The notes: generated by a model from the sequence alone, not told the origin. DNA of 64,000 nt from Cytobacillus sp. IB215665 (GCF_033963835.1 NZ_JAXBME010000016.1:1-64000); one strand, 5' to 3'. Shown: positions 26,160 to 35,559, counted from the stretch's first letter. Numbers and translations: made by a program.

Positions 26160-27692
26160 TTAAGTCTCGCGGAGGTTGGAAAATAACAATTGATTCCAAC
26201 GTCGTTTATGGAGGTCAGGAACCATAGAAGTATGGACATGCTTTAACTGTGTATAGGCATCTAATGAGTGCTTCCCCATCTCCCTGCCAATACCACTCTG
26301 CTTATACCCACCAAATGGAGCATCATTTCTTAATAAATGCCAATCATTAATCCAAACCACTCCTGCTCGAAGTTTACGCACCACTTCGTATGCTTTATTT
26401 ACGTCTCTCGTCCAAACTCCAGCAGCTAGACCGTAAATCGTATCATTCGCCATTTTAATAGCATCATCGAGGTCACCATAACGAATAATTGATAATACAG
26501 GACCAAATATTTCTTCTCTAGCAATTTTCATATCATTCGTGACATCAGCAAAAATAGTTGGCTCTATAAAATGGCCATTTTCACAGCCTTCAACTACCGC
26601 CTCTTTTCCTCCGCAGACTAACCTAGCTCCTTCTTGTTTTCCTGATTCTATATAAGAAAGAATCGTTTCCTTTTGTTGTGAAGATATAACAGGTCCCATA
26701 TCAGTTTCAGGGTCAAGCGGATTTCCTAGCTTTAATGTACCTGCCAATTCTGCCAGTTTTTCAATTACCACTTCATAAAGACTATCAGGAACAAATAATC
26801 TAGTTCCAGACTCACATAGCTGTCCTGAATGTAGGAAAACCCCAAATAAGCTCCCCGGTAACGCAATATTTAAGTCAGCATCTTCAAGAAGTATATTTGG
26901 AGATTTTCCACCAAGCTCTAGCGTAGTATTCTTAACTGTACGTGAAGCAAGGCTCATTATGTGACGACCAACTTCCGTTGAGCCTGTAAATGCAATTTTA
27001 TCAACTTTTGGATGTGTAGCAAGCGGCTCACCTACTTCATTCCCTGAGCCGGTAACGACGTTTATAACTCCTTTCGGTACAACCTCGGAAATTATTTCAG
27101 CCAATTTAAGAGTTGATAGTGGTGTATAACTAGCTGGCTTTATGACAATGGTATTTCCCATTGCTAATGCAGGTGCAATTTTCCAAGTAGCAATTAACAT
27201 AGGCATATTCCAAGGAGTGATCGCTGCACAAACACCAATCGGTTCTCTCCATACAAAGTTATGTGCAGGACCAGGGAAAGGAGGTACAGGCAACGTTTCG
27301 GAGAATGGATATTCTAGAACAAACTTACCTAAAGTTTGGAATAAATCAGCCATTTGCATAATGTCACTAGAGGATAATCTTCTAACAGTTCCACCAGAGC
27401 TAATCGTTTCTAAGTAAATAAGCTCTTTCGAGTTTGCTACGATTTTATGTGCAATCGCATACAACAACTTCGAACGATCTTTCGGGTTCATGTCGCGCCA
27501 CTCAGCTTGCTCAAATGCTGCGCTGGCTGCATTAACTGCTTTTTCCACATCATTCTTATTACCTTTTGCAACTTTTGCAACCACATCTCCTGTTGCAGGA
27601 TTGTGTACATCAAAAGTTTCTCCGCTATTAGCTGGTACCCACTCCCCATTAATAAACAATGGGAAAGTACTTACATCAACTTTTATAGACAT
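26160..27692 (-). CDS. NAD(P)-dependent aldehyde dehydrogenase
   Basis: A 510-residue ALDH-superfamily enzyme that oxidises an aldehyde to the acid. All motifs are present: PWNMPMLIATWKIAPALAMG with KPASYTPLS, FTGSTEVGR, ELGGKSPN with the general-base Glu, the nucleophilic Cys in SGQLCESGTR, and EEIFGPVLS near 400. It resembles the broad DhaS/betaine-aldehyde-type group, so the substrate cannot be read from the sequence. The start at 27692 follows AAAAGGAGGGA. It is between the R2lox-type gene (separated by a dispersed repeat) and the Fe-ADH gene, all on the minus strand. Confidence 0.93.
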   Translation of the reverse strand: MSIKVDVSTFPLFINGEWVPANSGETFDVHNPATGDVVAKVAKGNKNDVEKAVNAASAAFEQAEWRDMNPKDRSKLLYAIAHKIVANSKELIYLETISSGGTVRRLSSSDIMQMADLFQTLGKFVLEYPFSETLPVPPFPGPAHNFVWREPIGVCAAITPWNMPMLIATWKIAPALAMGNTIVIKPASYTPLSTLKLAEIISEVVPKGVINVVTGSGNEVGEPLATHPKVDKIAFTGSTEVGRHIMSLASRTVKNTTLELGGKSPNILLEDADLNIALPGSLFGVFLHSGQLCESGTRLFVPDSLYEVVIEKLAELAGTLKLGNPLDPETDMGPVISSQQKETILSYIESGKQEGARLVCGGKEAVVEGCENGHFIEPTIFADVTNDMKIAREEIFGPVLSIIRYGDLDDAIKMANDTIYGLAAGVWTRDVNKAYEVVRKLRAGVVWINDWHLLRNDAPFGGYKQSGIGREMGKHSLDAYTQLKHVHTSMVPDLHKRRWNQLLFSNLRET

Positions 27693-27716
27693 ATTTGTCC
27701 CTCCTTTTAATTTTTA

Positions 27717-27878
27717 GGCTCTTTTCGCAAACTTTATTGCTAATGAGACTAATATAAGGACAGCAACAATTAAATTTATGGACCTCTTTGTAAAATGAGA
27801 GAAATAGAAGTCACGACCTCATGGATTATACGTATTTATTTCTTATAACGAAAAACAATAGGTAAAGCGAAAACAGCC
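27717..27878 (+). repeat. Copy of the ~160-bp dispersed repeat
   Basis: Complete, from GGCTCTTTTCGCAAACTTTATT to AAAGCGAAAACAGCC. It is inserted between the ALDH and R2lox-type genes and so may separate or attenuate their transcripts. Confidence 0.85.
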
Positions 27879-28044
27879 ATTTTTTAGCAAACCTCTATTT
27901 TGGATAACTTATTTGAAAAACTAAGGAGTGTAGTTAGGAATTTGCAAATGACATTTAAAGTGTCACAATCGCACATCACATACGTCTTTAGTGGGTCAAT
28001 AACTATTCCAAAACAGCCTGAATTGATGAACAAAAGATATATTG

Positions 28045-28938
28045 TTATATCACACCGACATCCGCTTCATTCGTTTTATATATTTCTTCGATTTTTTTCC
28101 CTCTTGCTCTTGAGAGAATCTCCATTCTAATACTAAGTTGTTTCATCGTATATTCCATTGTTTCTTCAGTCGGATTTCCAAAAGAGCTCATTTCTCTTCC
28201 TGCTATTCCTTCTTGATTCAACTGTAATGCCAGTGGTGCTAACTCTTCCATTTTGTTACTTACTAAATCAAAAATATGTGGATGCTCAGAAATTAAGCGT
28301 TGCAGTAAATATGTTCCGTACCCTATATGTCTGGACTCATCCCTTTTCAACAGTCCAATTCCTTTCATTAATCCTGGCATAACCCCTGCTTTGTCAAGAG
28401 ATATGTAAAAGGAATAGTACCCTGTCTCAGCCAAGACTCCTTCTACAAACATGTTATATACAGTGGCAGCCTCTGCAATTGCTTCAGGAGATTGATCGTA
28501 AACAATTCTTTCCATTGCATTTGGAAGAATCTCAAAAAAGATCTTCTTATAAGTAGGTGTATGGAAATGAGATAAATCACCTTTTTCTCCAATCATATTA
28601 AGTACATTTCGGAAAAACTCTGTGTGTTTAGCTTCCTCAAATAGAAAGGTAGTTAAAAACATTTCTTCCTCAATACGTCCTTCTTTTGCGATTGCCATGA
28701 TCAGAGGTAGTAAATCTAAAGTAACTGCCTCTTCCCCTCCTTGAAATTGAGCAATAACACGTAGAATATCTTCTTGTTGAACTTCAGTAAGTGATTTCCA
28801 ATCTTCTCGATCTTTTGAAAAGTCAATATCTTGGGGATTCCAAATTCCAAACCGTTTAGCCTTTTGATATAATCGGTATGGCAATAAATCTTCAATAATT
28901 CCCCTTTCACTAGTAGTAATCACATGTTTTCTTACCAT
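28045..28938 (-). CDS. R2-like ligand-binding oxidase (R2lox)
   Basis: A ferritin-like protein of 297 residues of the R2lox group, related to the ribonucleotide reductase R2 subunit but holding a Mn/Fe centre and a bound long-chain lipid. The expected ligands are visible: Glu69 in QGGEEAV, Glu102 and His105 in FEEAKH, Glu166 in FVEGVLAE, Glu201 and His204 in RDESRH. Val72 and Tyr161 are present, the pair that forms the Val-Tyr ether cross-link unique to R2lox. AAAGGAGGA precedes the ATG at 28938. R2lox can oxidise C-H bonds, but its physiological substrate is unknown. The next genes encode ALDH and Fe-ADH, and a LuxR-type regulator is divergent. Confidence 0.88.
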   Translation of the reverse strand: MVRKHVITTSERGIIEDLLPYRLYQKAKRFGIWNPQDIDFSKDREDWKSLTEVQQEDILRVIAQFQGGEEAVTLDLLPLIMAIAKEGRIEEEMFLTTFLFEEAKHTEFFRNVLNMIGEKGDLSHFHTPTYKKIFFEILPNAMERIVYDQSPEAIAEAATVYNMFVEGVLAETGYYSFYISLDKAGVMPGLMKGIGLLKRDESRHIGYGTYLLQRLISEHPHIFDLVSNKMEELAPLALQLNQEGIAGREMSSFGNPTEETMEYTMKQLSIRMEILSRARGKKIEEIYKTNEADVGVI

Positions 28939-29031
28939 TTTGCTCCTCCTTTGCAATATAAATTGATGAATTGCTTAAAAAATTGTACAATTAAGTTTAA
29001 TAGATATCTAAATTTTCTGTTAAATCAATCT

Positions 29032-29046
29032 AGTAAACGCTTACAT
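29032..29046 (-). promoter_or_regulatory. CcpA cre site
   Basis: On the minus strand ATGTAAGCGTTTACT fits the Bacillus cre consensus WTGNAANCGNWNNCW at every position. It lies 94 bases ahead of the R2lox start and 62 ahead of the LuxR-type start, implying carbon catabolite control of one or both. Confidence 0.7.
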
Positions 29047-29107
29047 TTATCATAAGGGATTTAATTAACTGTTTCGATTCCTGAAAATATAGGGGTGAAT
29101 AATGTAA

Positions 29108-29794
29108 ATGTTTGAAGGAGAGGTAATTGATTTTATTCATCGTTTAGTAGACACGAAAAACATTAATAAGAGAATTGAATTAATGCTCAGAGGTAGTTTG
29201 ATTTATTTTCCTTTTGAAAGAGCATCTATTTTTTCATATTCTCAACTGAGTTTTATCGGTGAAGGTGTAATGCGAGTAGATGCTGATGGTGTTTATCCTA
29301 TAACCTATATTCGAGAAGATGTAAGAACAATACCTCCTATTCAAGCGGCAATTACAAGAAATAAAGCGCATTACTTATTTCTTGATCAACTTCGAAAATT
29401 CATACCTAACAGGTATATTGATCAATTTGAGCTTTCATCCTTATTAGTTATTCCATTAAGCTACTTACGAAATGTTTTTGGCTGTGTTCTTATTGACAGA
29501 TATGTTGGTACAAAGCCAATAGACAATAGTCTCATAACGAATGTTATGGAATATTACCAATTAGCAGTGCACTCTGTTAACAAATCCGAATCGCTAACTG
29601 ACATATTAAGCAGAAGAGAGGTTCAAACACTGCAATTTCTATCAAATGGGTATAGTACTAAGGAAATAGCAATTTTATTAAAAATAAGCGAATTTACAAC
29701 GAGAGATTATATTAGCTCTGCAATAAAAAAACTTAACGTAAATCATCGTACAGAAGCTGTTGCTGTTGCATTACGCGAAAAAATTATTCATTAG
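29108..29794 (+). CDS. LuxR-type regulator with GAF-like sensor domain
   Basis: A 228-residue DNA-binding regulator. The C-terminal 60 residues form a LuxR/GerE helix-turn-helix: LSRREVQTLQFLSNGYSTKE, IAILLKISEFTTRDYISSAI and LNVNHRTEAVAVA. The N-terminal 150 residues look like a GAF-type sensory fold (SLLVIPLSYLRNVFGCVLID is the typical L-x-V-P-L...G-x-x-x-x-D strand pair). There is no receiver-domain aspartate pattern, so it probably senses a ligand directly. AGGGGTGA is nine bases before the ATG. It is divergent from the R2lox operon and shares a 170-bp promoter region with it, which makes that operon the obvious target. Confidence 0.83.
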   Translation: MFEGEVIDFIHRLVDTKNINKRIELMLRGSLIYFPFERASIFSYSQLSFIGEGVMRVDADGVYPITYIREDVRTIPPIQAAITRNKAHYLFLDQLRKFIPNRYIDQFELSSLLVIPLSYLRNVFGCVLIDRYVGTKPIDNSLITNVMEYYQLAVHSVNKSESLTDILSRREVQTLQFLSNGYSTKEIAILLKISEFTTRDYISSAIKKLNVNHRTEAVAVALREKIIH

Positions 29795-29973
29795 TACTTG
29801 GCAGCTATTTAAATAGTTATAGTATACTCAAAAAATATAATAGAAAAAAAATCGACCTATTAGAGCTCTATATTATTATTTCTGCTAGACAGTTTTGAAA
29901 ATCATTAAATCACTTTGTATCATGTAACTATATAAAATAGTAAAAAAGGTTACAAAATAACTTTGTATTATAT

Positions 29974-30014
29974 CGATACTCCTATCTATAAAAACTAACT
30001 AAATAGGAGTATCG
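29974..30014. terminator. Long hairpin between luxR-type and ddcY-like genes
   Basis: Twelve-base perfect arms CGATACTCCTAT and ATAGGAGTATCG, with further pairing of AACTTT and AAAGTT outside. It lies between convergent genes, so a shared terminator is the simplest reading, although T-runs are short. The gap 29795-30099 contains nothing else. Confidence 0.6.
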
Positions 30015-30099
30015 TAAAGTTATTATTTGAATCCACAATCCCAGGTAGTTTCGTTACCCTACTAATAGAGTTCTGTTATCCTAGCATTAGCTGTATTTC

Positions 30100-31005
30100 T
30101 TATTCATTCAAGATACTATCGAGAATAATATTATTATCATATAACACTTTAGCAACATCCTTCCCCACATAACGGATATGCCAAGGCTCGTATTGATAGC
30201 CCGTGATATCTACTTTGTCTTTTGGATATCTAACAATAAAGCCAAATAAATGAGCGTTATTTTCAACCCATTGACCTTCGATTGTATCAGCAAAATCAGT
30301 TGTTAATAAAAAGTTTACACTTTGACTACTTATATCCATTGTTAGCCCTGTTTGATGTTCGCTATGACCTGGGACAGCAACAGCCTGTGATGCTTTTTCT
30401 TTTCCATACTTAGCCACCTCAGCGGTAAATAGTTCATTTTGTCTTTCAAATGAACGATAGCCAGAAACAGCATATAAAGTAATATTTTCTTGAGATGCTT
30501 GCTTAAACATTTCTTCTAAGGCAAGAGCAGCTTCCGATCGTAAGTAGCTTTTTTCTAGTACTTGGTCTCCAAATGAGAATGTTACATTCGGTACCACCAA
30601 GTCATCAGGAATATAATCGCTAGGTAAGCTTTGTCCCTTATTGACGATGGATAATATATTTTCTGGATTCATAATCACTTTAAGCCCATTTTGCTCTTCT
30701 ATGACATTGTTAAATTGTTCTAAGGAAACCAGGTCCTCGCTATTATTGGACGATTGTTTGTCTTGGTCTTCGCCTTGTTGGGCTTCATCATCTGTTGCCG
30801 TTTCAATTTCTTCTTCATCTGTTAGATTTCCTTGCAGACTTTCGTTTTCTTGGTCAGAGACGTTTTCTTCTACGGTCTCCGTTCCTTCTGTAGCTATTAC
30901 TTCTTCATCTTGCAAATTTACACTTCCATTTGAACAACCTGAAATTAACAGTATTCCAATGAATGTCGAAGTAATAAATAATCTTGATAGTGTAAAAAAT
31001 TTCAT
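30100..31005 (-). CDS. D-alanyl-D-alanine carboxypeptidase family lipoprotein (VanY/LdcB type)
   Basis: A secreted, lipid-anchored zinc peptidase that trims the terminal D-alanine (or L,D bond) of peptidoglycan stem peptides. The N-terminus is a lipoprotein signal (FIGILLISGCSNG). An acidic Gln/Glu/Asp linker of about 70 residues follows. The M15 domain has SGYRSFERQNELF, the zinc motif GHSEHQTGLTMDIS, and EPWHIRYVG with the final His ligand. AAGGGGA lies eight bases before the ATG at 31005, so I start there rather than at 31026. Related to Bacillus YodJ and DdcY; monocistronic. Confidence 0.9.
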   Translation of the reverse strand: MKFFTLSRLFITSTFIGILLISGCSNGSVNLQDEEVIATEGTETVEENVSDQENESLQGNLTDEEEIETATDDEAQQGEDQDKQSSNNSEDLVSLEQFNNVIEEQNGLKVIMNPENILSIVNKGQSLPSDYIPDDLVVPNVTFSFGDQVLEKSYLRSEAALALEEMFKQASQENITLYAVSGYRSFERQNELFTAEVAKYGKEKASQAVAVPGHSEHQTGLTMDISSQSVNFLLTTDFADTIEGQWVENNAHLFGFIVRYPKDKVDITGYQYEPWHIRYVGKDVAKVLYDNNIILDSILNE

Positions 31006-31220
31006 GTTGGTTGTCCCCTTTTTCATAATAACTTATATAATAAGACCTCTGATTTTATATTTTACCAAAATATAATCAATTATAGGAAAGTTTTTTCCTA
31101 TCTATTTAACAACTTTTTAGCAAAATAAATCGCTTTTAGTACCTTGCATAAGAATGTACTTTACTCTATATTAGCTCAAAATGATTTTTTGCACATTATT
31201 ATTAACTAGACAATAATAAA

Positions 31221-31245
31221 CAAGCCCTTGCTTTGCAAGGACTTG
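31221..31245 (-). terminator. Terminator candidate downstream of deoD
   Basis: CAAG-C-CCTTGC / GCAAGG-A-CTTG with a three-base loop. A second smaller hairpin (TTCCATAT / ATATGGAA, 31312-31334) lies closer to deoD. Either could end the deoD transcript. The remainder of 31006-31371 shows no gene. Confidence 0.55.
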
Positions 31246-31371
31246 TAAAAGCCTAATATTGTTTGCAGGGCTCTAGCCCTAACTCCCATGTATCGGTTGG
31301 AGTAAATTGTTTTCCATATATTCCTAATATGGAAGTTTATCGTTTACTAGGTATATTTAACTTCAAAATAC

Positions 31372-32073
31372 TTACTTAATTGCTGCATCAAGTGCAACTT
31401 CAATCATATCGTTAAAAGTAGTTTGGCGTTCTTCAGAAGTTGTTTCTTCTCCTGTTAGTATATGGTCACTTACCGTTAAGACTGATAGTGCTTTGCGACC
31501 GAATTTAGCAGCTAACGTATATAGAGCAGTTGTTTCCATTTCAATTGCTAAAATTCCATACTGAGCCCATTTTTCAAATTCTGCATTATCGTTATAGAAT
31601 TGATCAGCTGTAAAGACATTACCTGCTTTTAAATTCAAACCTTTTTCAACACCTATATCGTATGCATTCTTCAATAGTTCAAAGTCTGCAGTAGGTGCAT
31701 AATCAATCCCACCAAATCTAATTTTATTCATACTTGAGTCTGTAGATGAAGTCATCGCTAAAATAACATCGCGAACTTTAACATCTTTTTGGATGGCTCC
31801 ACATGTTCCTACACGTATTAATGTTTGAACATTGTAGCTTTGCATTAACTCGTTTATATATATAGCAATCGAAGGTACCCCCATACCTGTACCTTGAACT
31901 GATATTTTTTCTCCCTTATATGTCCCTGTAAAACCAAGCATACCTCGTACTTCGTTATAACAAATAGTGTCTTCTAAAAATGTTTCTGCTATATACTTAG
32001 CACGTAATGGATCTCCTGGTAGTAATATTTTGTCAGCGATTTCATTTTCTTTTGCTCCAATATGTACGCTCAT
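31372..32073 (-). CDS. deoD: Purine-nucleoside phosphorylase
   Basis: A 233-residue hexameric-type (DeoD) nucleoside phosphorylase that splits purine (deoxy)nucleosides with phosphate to base and (deoxy)ribose-1-phosphate in salvage. The N-terminus [20 protein letters not shown] contains the conserved His and the [11 protein letters not shown] phosphate region. [17 protein letters not shown] and VFTADQFYN are DeoD-typical, as is [18 protein letters not shown] (the catalytic Glu-Met-Glu). [14 protein letters not shown] carries the catalytic Asp. GGAGG precedes the ATG. It is monocistronic. Confidence 0.96.
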   Translation of the reverse strand: MSVHIGAKENEIADKILLPGDPLRAKYIAETFLEDTICYNEVRGMLGFTGTYKGEKISVQGTGMGVPSIAIYINELMQSYNVQTLIRVGTCGAIQKDVKVRDVILAMTSSTDSSMNKIRFGGIDYAPTADFELLKNAYDIGVEKGLNLKAGNVFTADQFYNDNAEFEKWAQYGILAIEMETTALYTLAAKFGRKALSVLTVSDHILTGEETTSEERQTTFNDMIEVALDAAIK

Positions 32074-32209
32074 CGTAATTCCTCCTATTGTTGTTTACTA
32101 GTTCAAGTACAATATAACATAGTTACATGTAGAAAAAAAAGAACATTTTGCGAAAATTTGTTTGGATGTCTGACGTCGGATGTCTAATCGGAGTTATGAC
32201 ATTCATGTT

Positions 32210-33127
32210 TCAAATTTGTTCAGCAAAATTACTAAGCATTCTGAACGAGTGTATATCCTCATTAAATAAAGGTATTAACATTACTTTCTGTGATTTAAAT
32301 TGATCCTTAATTTGATCTAAATAAACTCTTTCTTGTTGTTTTCGTTGTTGAAAAAAAGTGTCAGACATATCGTCAGGTAACACTTTATTAACAATAATTG
32401 TCTCAACTTGAAAGTGATTATCTTGAAGTAACGTTACAGCTTTTTTAGTTTCGATAATTGGAAGTCGTTCTGCATTTAACACGAACAAATATCCTGTAAC
32501 ATTATTGTTTAATAAGATATCTCTAACTTCTTTAAATCTATTTTTTCTCATTTTTAAAATTTTATATATTGGATCTTCAATTTCCTCACCGTCATTAAGT
32601 AATTGAGAGTAATTTCTGTTTATTTTCTTACGACGACTTACCATTCCGTTCATCCACACAGTCATTAATTCTGGTAACGATAATAACCTAAGTGTGTGTC
32701 CTGTAGGAGCTGTATCAATAATTAAATGATCGAACTTATCTTTTTTTTCAATGATAATTGAAACCAATCTGTCAAATAATGCTGCTTCATCCGCTCCAGG
32801 GGAGCATTTAGCTAAATCGATTTGACGATTCACCTCCTCAAGCATGTGGGGTTTAACAGTTTCCCTTATATTGTCCTTAACTGTCTGAATGTATCGATCA
32901 GCTTCTTGCTGTGGATCAATTTCAAGCGCAAATAAGTTTGAATACACTTCTCTTTGTGTATGTCCTACTTGTTGATGAAAAATATCACCAATATTATGTG
33001 CTGGATCTGTGGAAATAATTAATGTTCTTTTGTTATTTTTAGCAAGTTTCAACGCAATGGCAGCAGCTGTTGTCGATTTCCCTACCCCACCTTTGCCTCC
33101 TACAAAAAGAATCTTTTTGATATCCAT
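32210..33127 (-). CDS. ArsA/Get3-family ATPase
   Basis: A P-loop ATPase of about 305 residues of the ArsA/GET3 (TRC40) family. The deviant Walker A, GGKGGVGKSTTAAAIALKLA, has the signature lysine. ISTDPAHNIGDIF is the switch I region, and HLIIDTAPTGHTLRLLSLPE the switch II region, both diagnostic. It contains one ATPase unit, as Get3 does. No arsenite pump (arsB) is nearby, so the partner may differ. It lies 26 bases downstream of a small protein gene ending in Cys-Cys, with which it forms an operon. CGGAGGT lies five bases before the ATG at 33127. Confidence 0.85.
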   Translation of the reverse strand: MDIKKILFVGGKGGVGKSTTAAAIALKLAKNNKRTLIISTDPAHNIGDIFHQQVGHTQREVYSNLFALEIDPQQEADRYIQTVKDNIRETVKPHMLEEVNRQIDLAKCSPGADEAALFDRLVSIIIEKKDKFDHLIIDTAPTGHTLRLLSLPELMTVWMNGMVSRRKKINRNYSQLLNDGEEIEDPIYKILKMRKNRFKEVRDILLNNNVTGYLFVLNAERLPIIETKKAVTLLQDNHFQVETIIVNKVLPDDMSDTFFQQRKQQERVYLDQIKDQFKSQKVMLIPLFNEDIHSFRMLSNFAEQI

Positions 33128-33153
33128 TAGTAACCTCCGTTTATTATATATTC

Positions 33154-33420
33154 TTAACAACAGCGAATGCCATCTAGTGGTGAGTGCTCCATGCCCATGC
33201 GCAAGTGCCATTCGTGGAAATTTTCTATCAAATAAGGGTATAATTCTAGCGTGTAATAAATAATTGGATTTGGTACACCCAGTAACTCTGAACTACAAAG
33301 TAATATAAATAAATCATCTTCGTCCCTGAGCTCCCTTGCTATTTCTATGCGGTGAGGTAATTTAAGCATTTCATCATAATTCTTAATGAGTATTTTCAAC
33401 ATATTCCATGCCTTGTCCAT
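33154..33420 (-). CDS. Small protein ending in Cys-Cys (cory-CC-star type)
   Basis: An 88-residue protein with the C-terminal sequence GMEHSPLDGIRCC, so the last two residues are cysteines. I recall a Bacillus family called cory-CC-star, placed beside an ArsA-like ATPase, and this pair fits it. The body is helical (WNMLKILIKNYDEML, ARELRDEDDLFILLCSSELL) with no membrane segment. GGATGGTGA lies just before the ATG at 33420. The terminal Cys pair and nearby His residues (HEWHLRMGMEH) suggest metal binding or a tail recognised by the ATPase; that is inference. Confidence 0.72.
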   Translation of the reverse strand: MDKAWNMLKILIKNYDEMLKLPHRIEIARELRDEDDLFILLCSSELLGVPNPIIYYTLELYPYLIENFHEWHLRMGMEHSPLDGIRCC

Positions 33421-33486
33421 TATTTCACCATCCTTATACAAAATGAACCCGTACCTTTTTAGAATCAATCTTCTTATATATAAAAA

Positions 33487-33516
33487 AGGTGACTTGCCTT
33501 AAAAGGATAGCCACCT
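33487..33516 (-). terminator. Terminator of cstA
   Basis: AGGTG-A-CT...CCTT / AAGG...AG-C-CACCT hairpin followed on the minus strand by a run of six T. It lies between cstA and the CC-ending protein gene. Confidence 0.7.
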
Positions 33517-33681
33517 ATGCGAGTTTTAGATTACCAGGCTGTTTTAAATTATTTTATCGTTATAAATACTACCAAATCAGCTTTTCAAAGAATGAAAAGG
33601 CGTTACAACTATTACGTTATAAGCGTGTATATAACTTTATCATCACCCAACAATTAAGATGAAAACAGCAGACTTTGGTAG

Positions 33682-35433
33682 TTACATCGGAGTATTAATA
33701 TTATTAGTGTTGTCTTTTTTCGTTAATGAAGAGAAGGCAATCAACAATATCCAAAAAGCGAATACTAATATAACTCCACCTAGTATGAATAGAAGTAAAT
33801 TTGCATCTGTTTCACCATATCCAGACCACTGAAAAACGACTTGTTGTATCATCGCCCAAAGCGTCATAATAATAATGAACAACATCGGAGCTAGTGTAAC
33901 AATATAATTTCTCCCTTGTTTTTTGAGCCAAATTGAAATAAGTAACAAGCTTATACCTGCCAATAATTGATTCGACGTACCAAACAATGGCCAAAGCAAG
34001 TACCCACCTGACCCAAAACCATTCGGACCTTTAGGTAACAATATTAGAGCTGCACTTGTAATTACAGCAACCGATGTTGCAACATGCGTCTTTGTTAATG
34101 GATTTATCTTGTACTCATATCCTAATTCTGAAATAATATATCTCATTAATCGGACTGAAGTATCTAATGAAGTTGCCGCAAAGCTTACGACGATAACCGT
34201 TACTATCGTTTTAGCAATTTCCTCTGGAATAAATAACCCAGTTGCTAGCTGAGCTGCCCCGCCAATAAACGCACTTAAACCTCCGCTACTAGCATTATCA
34301 AAACTACTATAAGCAGTTAAAAATTCTCCAGGTGTAGCAAAAAATGTCACGACTGCAATGATGGCAATCAACGCTAGCGATCCTTCACCTATTGCCCCCA
34401 AATAACCAACAAAACGAGCATCTGTTTCTTTATCTAGCTGTTTAGAGGTTGTACCTGACGAAACCAATCCGTGAAACCCTGAGATAGCACCACATGCAAT
34501 TGTGATGAATAACAGAGGAAACCAAGATTTATCTGTAGCAGCTGTATTTGTCATAGGCGCCGTTATTTCGGGCCTTAATAATAATAGTCCACCATATAAA
34601 ATAAATAACCCTACGATAAGTTGATGTGAGTTAATATAGTCTCGTGGCTGTAATAGCTTCCAAACTGGTAAGATAGAAGCGATATATAAATATACCATTA
34701 AAATGATGATCCAAACAAAAAATGCCATTGAAACACCATCTAGTCCAAATAAAACATTATTATTTGCACCACCAAAATATCTCACTAAATCTATTTGAAG
34801 AATTTGATACTTACTAGTTAAAACCGCAGTTGCGTACATTATCAAAAGCGCAATAATTGAAGGTACAAGCATCCCTTTTTTCTTTCTATAAACTGCATAC
34901 CCTATCCAAATGGCGAGAGGAATTTCAATAAATACAGGGATAACACTGGCTGGAAATGTAATAAATAAATTTGAAATAACCCAAGCAAAAACTGCATTTA
35001 CCATAAGCACTAAAATTAAGATAATAAATAGAAATAATATCTTAGCTTGCTTCCCGATTAGTTTATTCGTTAAAGTACCGACAGATTGTCCTTTGTGACG
35101 AACAGATAAAACGAGTGTACCAAAATCATGTACCCCTGCAGCAAAGACAGTTCCCAATACAACCCATAGCAATGCAGGTAACCATCCCCAATAAACAGCT
35201 ATAGCTGGCCCAACAATTGGTGCAGCACCCGCTACCGAAGTAAAATGATGGCCCCATAATATTGATTTTTTTGTTGGCACAAAATCAACACCGTCTTCAT
35301 ACTTATGTGCTGGAGTTACATAGCTAGAGTCAAGACGATAAATTTTCTCCGCTATAAATTTCGAATAATATCGATAACCGAGTGCAAAGACTACCATGCC
35401 GAATATCGCTAACCAAATACTATTCAACCTCAT
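33682..35433 (-). CDS. cstA: Carbon starvation protein CstA
   Basis: A polytopic membrane transporter of about 583 residues. CstA proteins import peptides and/or pyruvate when carbon is short. The conserved N-terminal block is intact: SILWGHHFTSVAGAAPIVGP and GVHDFGTLVLSVRHKGQSVG, with ACGAISGFHGLVSSGTTSKQ in the middle, the family's signature region. About 15 hydrophobic segments are visible. Two starts compete: ATG 35433, one base after GGGGGA, and TTG 35427, at ideal spacing; the TTG may be the true start. The gene is flanked upstream by a three-copy tandem repeat array. Confidence 0.93.
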   Translation of the reverse strand: MRLNSIWLAIFGMVVFALGYRYYSKFIAEKIYRLDSSYVTPAHKYEDGVDFVPTKKSILWGHHFTSVAGAAPIVGPAIAVYWGWLPALLWVVLGTVFAAGVHDFGTLVLSVRHKGQSVGTLTNKLIGKQAKILFLFIILILVLMVNAVFAWVISNLFITFPASVIPVFIEIPLAIWIGYAVYRKKKGMLVPSIIALLIMYATAVLTSKYQILQIDLVRYFGGANNNVLFGLDGVSMAFFVWIIILMVYLYIASILPVWKLLQPRDYINSHQLIVGLFILYGGLLLLRPEITAPMTNTAATDKSWFPLLFITIACGAISGFHGLVSSGTTSKQLDKETDARFVGYLGAIGEGSLALIAIIAVVTFFATPGEFLTAYSSFDNASSGGLSAFIGGAAQLATGLFIPEEIAKTIVTVIVVSFAATSLDTSVRLMRYIISELGYEYKINPLTKTHVATSVAVITSAALILLPKGPNGFGSGGYLLWPLFGTSNQLLAGISLLLISIWLKKQGRNYIVTLAPMLFIIIMTLWAMIQQVVFQWSGYGETDANLLLFILGGVILVFAFWILLIAFSSLTKKDNTNNINTPM

Positions 35434-35559
35434 TCCCCCTTACTAAAGTAAATTTGTGCAACAGTGATAAAACAACTATATTTCTTGTCCATTTTGAACC
35501 TTATTAATAGTAATACTATTCATGTTTCTAATTCGATATTATATTTTTCTAAAAGAAAA

